Shown piece after piece: positions 1 through 6,003 of a stretch of 6,736 nt of DNA. The stretch covers positions 1 to 6,736 of the forward strand of contig JAJCYJ010000984.1 in the NCBI GenBank assembly GCA_029262975.1, written 5' to 3'. Below the pieces are notes generated by a model that searched no databases, was not told the origin of the DNA, and worked only from the letters and a program-made list of their open reading frames with translations. The DNA comes from Saprospiraceae bacterium (lineage in GTDB: Bacteria > Bacteroidota > Bacteroidia > Chitinophagales > Saprospiraceae). Numbering within the stretch: the stretch's first letter is position 1; each line of letters starts with the position of its first letter. Both the position numbers and the translations under genes were made by a program.

Positions 1-278
1 CAGCGAATAATTTGTGGACCAGTAACAAATTCAAATCCATTTACTGAAGGAATCCCTATAAGTTCATTTCTATTTTCTGTAGTCTCAACCTTATTTAATT
101 TTTTCTTCTCTGACGACTTTTTATTCTGACCTGGATTTTCATAGACATCTTCTTCCTTTGATATTGATATCAAGTTGACTTTAGTTCTAAGACCCAAAAT
201 TAAATCTTGAGAATAAGACATACTTACGGAAGGAAAAGATTGTAGACAACTCTCTGTATCTGTTATTTCAGAGAGCAT
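1..278 (-). CDS. Unrecognised protein, N-terminal fragment running off the left edge
   Basis: A minus-strand frame is open from base 368 to the window edge, and I do not recognise the product. The first in-frame ATG is at 278-276, giving 92 complete codons that start MLSEITDTE and end GPQIIR. The frame is also open upstream of that ATG, back to a TAA at 371-369, and encodes plausible protein (for example NTGNLTYFTHQLL), but it has no ATG, GTG or TTG there. The product is rich in Ser, Thr, Asn and Lys. Around residues 52-72 it has a charged, low-complexity linker (NKKSSEKKK) between two more ordered-looking parts. No signal peptide or membrane segment is visible. It is divergent from rluF. The start is uncertain: either the ATG at 278 is real, or the gene once began at the out-of-frame ATG at 375-373 and carries a frameshift. 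That it is coding at all is an inference from the length and composition of the open frame. Confidence 0.5.
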   Translation of the reverse strand, partial: MLSEITDTESCLQSFPSVSMSYSQDLILGLRTKVNLISISKEEDVYENPGQNKKSSEKKKLNKVETTENRNELIGIPSVNGFEFVTGPQIIR

Positions 279-375
279 AAATGTAAAATTCGAACTTTCA
301 GTATTTTTCAATGTCAATAATTGATGCGTGAAATAAGTTAAATTGCCTGTATTAGTACATAATATTCTTTACCAT

Positions 376-383
376 CAAATATA
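376..383 (-). promoter_or_regulatory. Possible -7 box (TATATTTG) for the left-hand partial gene
   Basis: Read on the minus strand, TATATTTG matches the Bacteroidota -7 consensus TAnnTTTG exactly. It would place a transcription start near base 369, about 90 nt upstream of the ATG at 278. No good -33 TTG element lies at the usual distance upstream, and the surroundings are so AT-rich that a chance match is quite possible. Confidence 0.25.
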
Positions 384-403
384 ATTAAATAGCACCTCGA
401 AAA

Positions 404-421
404 AATTGTTATCTAACAATT
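404..421. repeat. Perfect 8-bp inverted repeat with 2-nt centre
   Basis: The arms AATTGTTA and TAACAATT flank a TC centre. Read on the minus strand, the repeat is followed at once by a run of six or more T, which resembles an intrinsic terminator. However, no gene reads into it on that strand, because rluF lies on the plus strand. It could instead be an operator for a dimeric regulator of the left-hand gene, or a minus-strand terminator that limits antisense transcription. Function is not shown by the sequence. Confidence 0.45.
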
Positions 422-672
422 ATTGAATTAAAAAACATGTGATACAATTCTATTATTATTAGTAATATTGAATTAATTTCATAATTTAAACATACATTAA
501 TATATATTATGCTTTATTGAATAATAATTACATAATATTCATATCCAATTGTAATCGATTTTATAAAATTTACACATTTTTGAGTACCCAAAATTATGTA
601 TTTCATCAAAGACAATATGTCACTGGAAGCAGGTCATTCAACAATACACACTAAACTTGAAGATCATAGGTA

Positions 673-705
673 TTGAAGTATATTCTGTTCGGATTGATAT
701 CTTTG
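673..705 (+). promoter_or_regulatory. Promoter candidate for the rluF-flavoprotein unit
   Basis: TATCTTTG at 698-705 matches the Bacteroidota -7 consensus TAnnTTTG exactly. A TTG at 673-675 lies 22 bp upstream of it, within the usual spacing for the -33 element. Transcription would start near base 712, giving a 5' leader of about 34 nt before the rluF ATG at 746. The leader just before the start codon is A-rich (AAAGAAAAAG) and has no classical Shine-Dalgarno site, as is common in this phylum. Confidence 0.5.
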
Positions 706-745
706 TATCTCTTTATAAGCAGCTAATCATTAAAGAAAAAGCCCT

Positions 746-1519
746 ATGCCAGTGTCCAATGAGGATTCAATTAGTCTAAATAAATACATCAGTGAGACTG
801 GTATTTGTTCCAGACGAGAAGCTGATAAAATGATAGAAGCTGGGCGCGTTACAATAAATGGCCATGCCACAAAGAAAGGAAACAGGGTAAGTGAAGGTGA
901 CATCGTGAGCATTGATGGAGCAGAAATCAACACCCGTATAAAGCGCATTTATCTTGCCTTCCATAAGCCAACAGGCATTGTATGCACTACTGACTCAAAG
1001 GAAAAGAAAAACATCATATCATACATCAATCATCCGCAGAGACTCTTCCCTATTGGTAGGTTAGATAAGCCGTCAGAAGGGCTCATCTTTTTAACAAACG
1101 ATGGTGATATTGTCAATAAGATACTCAGAGCCGGCAACAATCATGACAAAGAATATATCGTAACTGTTAATCGCGCGATCTCCTCATTATTTATAAATAA
1201 AATGAAAAATGGGATTCCAATTTTAGGGACCGTCACCAAGAAATGTGAGATTATGCAACTTTCGGAAAACACATTCAAGATTATATTAACACAAGGTCTT
1301 AACAGGCAAATTAGAAGAATGTGCGAATTCCTGGAATATAAAGTAATCAAATTAAAACGTACCCGAATCATGAATATAAGATTGGATAATATAGAAATGG
1401 GCAAATGGAGATATTTCACACAGCGTGAAATCGACGACATAAATTTGCTGATTAGTCATTCGTCTAAGACAGAAGAAGCGTCAGTTGATCTTAATAAAAA
1501 ATTTAAAAATGCAAAATAG
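746..1519 (+). CDS. rluF: 23S rRNA pseudouridine synthase, RluF type
   Basis: This enzyme isomerises uridine to pseudouridine in RNA. E. coli RluF modifies 23S rRNA U2604 and is also reported to act on U35 of tRNA-Tyr. The 257-aa product has an N-terminal S4 RNA-binding domain (about residues 9-58, with LNKYISETGICSRREAD), followed by the RsuA/RluB/E/F-type catalytic domain (about 68-230). The catalytic Asp is D107 in GRLDKPSEGL, the same position I recall for E. coli RluF. Other family motifs are NKILRAGNNHDKEY (124-137), typical of RluF rather than RluB or RluE, GTVTKKC (161-167), GLNRQIRRMC (184-193) and KRTRIMN (204-210). The Lys- and Asn-rich C-terminal tail is short compared with the longer basic tail of E. 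coli RluF. The ATG at 746 is chosen because the S4 domain begins about nine residues later. It is the first gene of a likely two-gene transcript. Confidence 0.93.
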   Translation: MPVSNEDSISLNKYISETGICSRREADKMIEAGRVTINGHATKKGNRVSEGDIVSIDGAEINTRIKRIYLAFHKPTGIVCTTDSKEKKNIISYINHPQRLFPIGRLDKPSEGLIFLTNDGDIVNKILRAGNNHDKEYIVTVNRAISSLFINKMKNGIPILGTVTKKCEIMQLSENTFKIILTQGLNRQIRRMCEFLEYKVIKLKRTRIMNIRLDNIEMGKWRYFTQREIDDINLLISHSSKTEEASVDLNKKFKNAK

Positions 1520-1530
1520 CGTATACAAAA

Positions 1531-2223
1531 ATGAATCCTCCTAAGGCCATAAATTTAAATGGATATCGGCATATTCTTTATCATCCAATATCCTATGATC
1601 GAGCAATCACAGCTCAGAAAGCAAAAGAATATTTTAATTGGTTGGATACCAGAAGATCCGTAAGAGACATAGCGGACACTCCTGTTTCTAAAGATGTCAT
1701 TGAACATATTATACTTTCTGCTTCAACAGCACCTTCAGGAGCTCATAAACAGCCCTGGACGATTTGTGCCATTAATAATCAAGCGTTAAAATCAAAAATT
1801 AGAGTAGCCGCTGAAATAGAAGAAAAAGAAAATTATGAAAGCCGCATGAGCGAAAGATGGAAAAGAGATTTACTTCCTATTGGTACTAATATGAACAAGC
1901 CCTTCTTGGAAAACGCACCATGGCTTATAATTGTGTTTAAACAAATCTATGAATACGATGCAGATGGTAATAGGTATAACAACTACTACGTAAATGAATC
2001 TGTAGGTATTGCATGCGGGATGCTCTTGTCTGCTATTCATAACGCTGGACTTGTCACACTTACCCATACACCAAGTCCAATGAATTTTCTTTCAACACTT
2101 TTAGAAAGGCCAGATAACGAAAGACCCTTCCTTATATGTCCTGTTGGTTACGCATCAAATCCTGCATATGTGCCTGATCTCAGGCGAAAAACATTAAATG
2201 AGGTCTCCAAATTTTACATGTAA
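1531..2223 (+). CDS. Nitroreductase-superfamily flavoprotein, iodotyrosine deiodinase (IYD) type
   Basis: This is a 230-aa FMN enzyme of the nitroreductase fold and most likely a cytosolic homologue of iodotyrosine deiodinase, which reductively removes halogen from mono- and di-halotyrosine. FMN-binding motifs are RRSVR (41-45) and TAPSGAHKQPW (66-76). The IYD substrate-lid residues are all present: E98, Y102 and K123 align without gaps to human E157, Y161 and K182 (constant offset of 59). T180, before P181, falls on human T239, the residue near flavin N5. Other IYD-like stretches are YHPISYDR (17-24), VNESVGIACGMLL (154-166), and VGYASNPAYVPDLRRK (205-220). Unlike the vertebrate enzyme it has no N-terminal membrane anchor, as in known bacterial homologues. 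It starts 11 bp after rluF with no promoter between, so co-transcription is likely. The alignment relies on my memory of the human sequence; the true substrate (halotyrosine or another phenol) is inferred. Confidence 0.85.
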   Translation: MNPPKAINLNGYRHILYHPISYDRAITAQKAKEYFNWLDTRRSVRDIADTPVSKDVIEHIILSASTAPSGAHKQPWTICAINNQALKSKIRVAAEIEEKENYESRMSERWKRDLLPIGTNMNKPFLENAPWLIIVFKQIYEYDADGNRYNNYYVNESVGIACGMLLSAIHNAGLVTLTHTPSPMNFLSTLLERPDNERPFLICPVGYASNPAYVPDLRRKTLNEVSKFYM

Positions 2224-2233
2224 TCGTAAGGTT

Positions 2234-3007
2234 TTAAAATTCTATACCGACACCGAAATATGGAGACAAATACTTCTTTGTATAGTCAATAAAGACTTCC
2301 CCATTAAACTGATCAAAAGAATGAAGATTGCCATTGGTGTCATTATATTTCACACCGGCATTGACCAACCACCTAACGGACTTCCTGCCAGCAAAATGAA
2401 CACCTGCCGAAAGACTTCCCTGAGCTCCACCGTTAATATTTCTTTCAAAAAGGTCAAAAGAGCGACCACTACCAGAGACGACAAAACCATAGCCAGCCTC
2501 ACCATCTATGAATATCCTAGGATACCCATTATAAACATTGTATCGACCATAAAGTCCTAAATTTAGAATACCCGGGTTTATAAAACTGAATTCTATAAAA
2601 TCTTCTTTTTCATGATAATTTAAAGCAATGCCCAGGTTCCACTGATTACTTATGCGTTTTCCAAGTACTACTGCAACTTCTGTTGAACTCCTACTCTGAA
2701 GATATGATCGAATGGCTAAATAGGCAAAATATCCCCCCTCTATAAATGTTCGTTCAACTTTGAATTTTTCTCTACGATTTTTATTCTGACTCTGAACTAT
2801 CTTTTTATAACCGATAGTAAGTGTATCTCCGGTCTCAATAATTATCCTTACCAAGTAGTCGGTATCCTCAATTATTTTACCAACGAGAATGGACCCATCT
2901 GCCAGATTAACTACATCACTAGATTCTAAATTTTTCTGACCATGTACCAGATGGCAGAAATATACTAAGAGCATAGGCAGAATGATCAAAAGCCGCTTAT
3001 TATGCAT
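2234..3007 (-). CDS. Putative small outer-membrane beta-barrel protein
   Basis: The 257-aa product begins with a signal peptide (basic MHNKR, hydrophobic residues 6-20, likely cut near G23/Q24). A short segment at about 30-72 follows, with the pattern DVVNLADGSILVGKIIED, seen in many Bacteroidota envelope proteins of unknown role. From about residue 85 to the end the sequence alternates polar and hydrophobic or aromatic residues (for example FGVGIEF) and ends in Phe, as expected of an outer-membrane barrel recognised by the BAM machinery. About 170 residues suggests roughly eight strands. Cys18 lies in VYFC, which is not a good lipobox, so signal peptidase I processing is favoured. The function is unknown. 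The gene lies downstream of the acylase with a 124-bp gap, and converges on the flavoprotein gene with only 10 bp between the stop codons. Its own promoter is not clear. Confidence 0.7.
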   Translation of the reverse strand: MHNKRLLIILPMLLVYFCHLVHGQKNLESSDVVNLADGSILVGKIIEDTDYLVRIIIETGDTLTIGYKKIVQSQNKNRREKFKVERTFIEGGYFAYLAIRSYLQSRSSTEVAVVLGKRISNQWNLGIALNYHEKEDFIEFSFINPGILNLGLYGRYNVYNGYPRIFIDGEAGYGFVVSGSGRSFDLFERNINGGAQGSLSAGVHFAGRKSVRWLVNAGVKYNDTNGNLHSFDQFNGEVFIDYTKKYLSPYFGVGIEF

Positions 3008-3016
3008 AATTAGTTT

Positions 3017-3089
3017 TTTATAAAATTTAAGACATCACTATAACGAATTTGTAGCTATCTCCATTCAGAAATTACTCAAATTTTATAAA
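3017..3089. repeat. Long-range inverted repeat upstream of the barrel-protein gene
   Basis: The arms 3017-3031 (TTTATAAAATTTAAG) and 3075-3089 (CTCAAATTTTATAAA) are complementary at 14 of 15 positions and are separated by 43 bp. One arm ends 10 bp upstream of the barrel-protein ATG on the minus strand, so a transcript starting upstream of 3089 could fold its leader close to the start codon. Neither end has a U-run in the right place for an intrinsic terminator. Each arm contains the palindrome TTTATAAA, which makes a chance match in AT-rich DNA easier. Confidence 0.4.
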
Positions 3090-3131
3090 GCCCCTTATGA
3101 TTAGACAGAAAAATGCCGATAATTTTTATAT

Positions 3132-5219
3132 CTATTCATTTGATACCTGAAGGGGGTTGTATTTCCTTATGGCTGTTTCCTTTACTTTATCAAGACTTAA
3201 ATACATCGGTTTTAGTTTTTGATCTGCAAAAAGATTCATCTGATCTGAATAATGTGAATTCTCAGGTCGGGCAGAACTACCAAATGCATTTATGGACTCA
3301 ATCATCGGTCCATTTATCGAGTCAAATCTTACCAATTGTATGTACGATTCACCTGAATAAGCCCGATATTTACCATCAGTATCTTTTTTAGAATAAATAG
3401 CAGCCAAGACATCAGCACCTCCGCCAATTGGAATATCAACCGAACCTCTGCGATGACGTTGAAATATACCAAGCGGAATGTCAATCGCTCCAAAATTAGA
3501 TATCAATTCTTCCTGAGCAAAGGCAATTGATTCAATATAATTTGAAGCCTCTATTTTTCGATTTTTTAAAAATTTCTGTCTGAGCGATTCTTTGGCCAAT
3601 AAAAATAATGCAGAAGCTTTACTCTTCTCCGATGTTGATCTATCCCAGGAATTTAACAATTGAACAGATAATGCATAATCCGGATGAACCGAAGGATCTT
3701 GTGTTAATAAAGGTTCTTCATCGTATGGCCTTGACTTTAAAGGAGTGGGATACGTACGATCGTACTTTATACGTAAAAAATCATGGTATGAATAAGTTTC
3801 TTTACTTTCTAATAATTCCATTAATCGTAGAGATCTGTTGTTTTCTTCATTCTGAGGCAGGTAGCCCATGGTACTGTGGGCTTTTGTCGGCACAGGGTTA
3901 TCAATAGAGGAGGAAGATGAATAAGGCGTATTATTCGTGTTGAATACATATCCTGAAGCGGGGTTTTTAACTTGAGGCAAACTATCAATGACCCATTCTT
4001 GTGTCGGCCAAAGCGTTTCAGAGACATTTCCAGGTAATACACCTGACCAGTCAAAGTCTGTATTGCGTTTAGGTTGACGGGCATTACTTATATAAAAAAT
4101 GTTGTCTTCGCGATCCGCATAAACAATATTAGTACACGGAATCCCTTTAATACTTAATGCTGAATGCCATTGATCAAATGATTTTGATTTGCTCATTTTA
4201 TACCATTGTTCAATCGCCTTAAAAGCTTCTCCAGCTTGAAATCTCCAGGCATAAAACTCCTCTCCTATTTTGAAGGTAACACCGTATTGACTATGGTAAA
4301 TATCCCTTGTTATTGGAATCTTGATAGGCCCAAATATTTTTATCCACGATCTTAACACGCGTTTTTCCAATGGATACCACTTGCCATCTATTTCATAATA
4401 TTCACTTTTTTCCGGATGCATAGTTAATTTATAGACATCAGAGAAATCAGCATGATTTACAGTATGTGCCCAACCCAGGTATTCATTTGTACCATGAAAT
4501 ATCGTAGCGGCTCCGGGGAAAGTACCTCCCAAAATATTCATTCCTTCATCACTGATCAAGTGGGCTTCATACCATGAATACCAACCCTCCATCGGCTGGT
4601 GAGAATTAATGGCTAAAAAGGTTTGTCCTTCTACCGTCTTTTCCGCGCTAATTGCAATTGCATTTGACCCACGGCTATCACCCGACTGTAGTTCTTCAAC
4701 AATGGAACCATTGGCCAATTTTGCCAGATCTGCGGAGGCTCCTGAAATCTCTACCAGACCCAGGAGATATCCTGCCACTAAATCATACCTTTCTACCGGA
4801 AATATCGCTTGTAGTAAAACTTCTTGAGGATGTAAAGTTGCATATGCATTAATACCCTTGATATAACCATCTATGACAGCTAGGGTAGCCGGTTCTAATT
4901 CGTCTATATGACGTCTTGCAAAATCGCGAATTCCCATAAATTGAATAGCAAAATCAGCGATTATTCCATCCTTTCCTTTTACTTCTCCATATTTCCCTTT
5001 AAGCGCAAGCATTTGCTCCTGCAGCGTATTGAAATCATCTTCACAACTCGCCCATGCAAGCCCATAAGCTACATCCCCGTCTGTCTTTCCATGAATGTGT
5101 GGTACGCCCCATTGATCTCGATAAATCGTGCAATCGGTATATTCTGTATATGACAATTCAGTATTGCAACTCAATAAACAAAGAGCGCTTACAATTATAA
5201 AAGCGGACAATAATCTCAT
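3132..5219 (-). CDS. Penicillin acylase/PvdQ-family Ntn-hydrolase, lipoprotein
   Basis: This 695-aa protein is a precursor of the penicillin amidase family, which hydrolyses amide bonds of N-acyl compounds (beta-lactams, N-acyl-homoserine lactones, acylated peptides). The N-terminus is a lipoprotein signal with lipobox LLSC, placing the lipidated Cys at residue 18. The alpha-chain region holds RDQWGVPHIHG (34-44) and GLAWASCEDDF (53-63). Autocatalytic cleavage is expected at G184/S185 in RGSNAIAIS, making S185 the beta-chain nucleophile. H207 (beta 23) and V254 (beta 70) match the numbering of PvdQ active-site residues. N427 or N429 in NTNNTP is the likely oxyanion Asn. The C-terminal family signature FGSSARPENSHYSDQ is intact. 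No frameshift or lost catalytic residue is seen. It lies 164 bp after hisIE with no clear promoter between. The substrate cannot be read from sequence; PvdQ-like acylase is a closer fit than true penicillin G acylase. Confidence 0.88.
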   Translation of the reverse strand: MRLLSAFIIVSALCLLSCNTELSYTEYTDCTIYRDQWGVPHIHGKTDGDVAYGLAWASCEDDFNTLQEQMLALKGKYGEVKGKDGIIADFAIQFMGIRDFARRHIDELEPATLAVIDGYIKGINAYATLHPQEVLLQAIFPVERYDLVAGYLLGLVEISGASADLAKLANGSIVEELQSGDSRGSNAIAISAEKTVEGQTFLAINSHQPMEGWYSWYEAHLISDEGMNILGGTFPGAATIFHGTNEYLGWAHTVNHADFSDVYKLTMHPEKSEYYEIDGKWYPLEKRVLRSWIKIFGPIKIPITRDIYHSQYGVTFKIGEEFYAWRFQAGEAFKAIEQWYKMSKSKSFDQWHSALSIKGIPCTNIVYADREDNIFYISNARQPKRNTDFDWSGVLPGNVSETLWPTQEWVIDSLPQVKNPASGYVFNTNNTPYSSSSSIDNPVPTKAHSTMGYLPQNEENNRSLRLMELLESKETYSYHDFLRIKYDRTYPTPLKSRPYDEEPLLTQDPSVHPDYALSVQLLNSWDRSTSEKSKASALFLLAKESLRQKFLKNRKIEASNYIESIAFAQEELISNFGAIDIPLGIFQRHRRGSVDIPIGGGADVLAAIYSKKDTDGKYRAYSGESYIQLVRFDSINGPMIESINAFGSSARPENSHYSDQMNLFADQKLKPMYLSLDKVKETAIRKYNPLQVSNE

Positions 5220-5383
5220 AATAATTTATAAAGTAAATCGTATCATTTTCAAATATTACAATCTTGAGAACAAACTAAATATTATAAATTGTACTTTTCT
5301 ATAATCCTTCAAATCATCCCGATGGAAGTATAATCGTAGTATTATAAACCATATGAATTTCCAATTAATTAAGTGCTGATTTT

Positions 5384-5977
5384 TTAATCCTGGCTATGTC
5401 TTTCTTTCAATATATTTATTACATCCGATAATTCTAATTTACGGTTTTTCAAAAGTATGAGATAATGAAACAATAAATCCGCAGCCTCTCCAAGAAATAA
5501 CTCATCATTATCACTCATCGCTTCTATTACTAACTCTACGGCCTCCTCTCCAACTTTCTGAGCTATTTTATTAGTACCCTTTTTGAATAAACTGGAAGTA
5601 TAAGAATCTTTGGTTGGTGCGTCATGACGGTCCGATATGATCTTTTCTAACTTTGAGATAAAACCAAGATCGTTATGACTGTTTTCTTCAGACCAGCATG
5701 TATCTTTTCCTGTATGACAAGTGGGCCCATCTGGACGGGCTTTTATGAGAATAGTATCTTCATCACAATCCAGTGACCACTCTATTAAATGCAAATAGTT
5801 TTCACTGGATTCTCCCTTTGTCCAGATCCTTTCTTTGGATCGACTATAAAAGGTAACCAACCCCGACTCTTTCGTTTTTTCAAAAGCTTCCAAATTCATA
5901 TACCCCAGCATTAATACTTTCCTGGTTTCATGATCCTGAATAATTGCAGGGATTAGTCCTTTATTGTCAAACTTCAT
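5384..5977 (-). CDS. hisIE: Bifunctional phosphoribosyl-AMP cyclohydrolase / phosphoribosyl-ATP pyrophosphatase
   Basis: This 197-aa cytosolic enzyme carries out the second and third steps of histidine synthesis. The N-terminal HisI domain (about 1-105) has WTKGESS (52-58), the metal-binding DCDED (70-74) with Asp70, Asp72 and Asp74, and GPTCHTGKDTCW (84-95), where Cys71, Cys87 and Cys94 are the expected zinc ligands. The C-terminal HisE domain (about 106-195) has the MazG-like helical motifs KVGEEAVELVIEA (141-153) and GEAADLLFHYL (163-173), with acidic residues for Mg-pyrophosphate. Length is close to the 203 aa of the E. coli protein, and both domains look intact. It starts 26 bp after hisF and is read in the same direction, so it is the last his gene of the operon here. 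The leader has no strong Shine-Dalgarno site; an upstream ATG is followed directly by TAA, so the ATG at 5977 is the start. Confidence 0.96.
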   Translation of the reverse strand: MKFDNKGLIPAIIQDHETRKVLMLGYMNLEAFEKTKESGLVTFYSRSKERIWTKGESSENYLHLIEWSLDCDEDTILIKARPDGPTCHTGKDTCWSEENSHNDLGFISKLEKIISDRHDAPTKDSYTSSLFKKGTNKIAQKVGEEAVELVIEAMSDNDELFLGEAADLLFHYLILLKNRKLELSDVINILKERHSQD

Positions 5978-6003
5978 AGTCGGTTTTTACATGAATTAAT
6001 ACT

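Larger units (their letters stand above)
279..745. other. AT-rich intergenic region between two divergent genes
   Basis: This 467-bp stretch holds no convincing gene. It is extremely AT-rich from about 361 to 600, then becomes more mixed from about 600 to 745. It contains an 8-bp inverted repeat (404-421), three copies of TATTGAAT (421, 466 and 515), one copy of a TTTATAAAATTT motif that recurs elsewhere in the window (560-571), a minus-strand TATATTTG box (383-376) and a plus-strand promoter candidate (673-705). The minus-strand frame of the left-hand gene is open into this region as far as 368. A 26-codon plus-strand frame (596-676) is too short to accept without conservation. No tRNA, rRNA or transposon end is visible. 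Confidence 0.7.

Noticed and set aside
596..676. A 26-codon plus-strand frame (starting MYFIKDNMSLEAG) upstream of rluF
   Set aside because: It is very short, has no clear ribosome binding site, and its end overlaps the promoter candidate. Nothing but the open frame supports it.
1141..1440. A 99-codon minus-strand frame inside rluF
   Set aside because: It lies wholly opposite conserved RluF motifs and is a shadow of the real gene.
2198..2560. A 120-codon plus-strand frame over the end of the barrel-protein gene
   Set aside because: It is antisense to a gene with a signal peptide and barrel pattern and has no recognisable protein features of its own.
3608..3907. A 99-codon plus-strand frame inside the acylase gene, and others at 3113-3391, 4609-4827, 4652-4852 and 4908-5153
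   Set aside because: All are antisense to an intact, well-conserved acylase and show no domain or signal.
3821..4084. An 87-codon minus-strand frame in another phase of the acylase gene, suggesting a possible frameshift
   Set aside because: The acylase frame continues unbroken through this segment with the expected NTNNTP motif, so there is no frameshift.
5329..5346. Inverted repeat TATAAT, 6-nt centre, ATTATA between hisIE and the acylase, considered as a terminator
   Set aside because: The stem is six A-T pairs only, with no GC and no following T-run, so it would be too weak.
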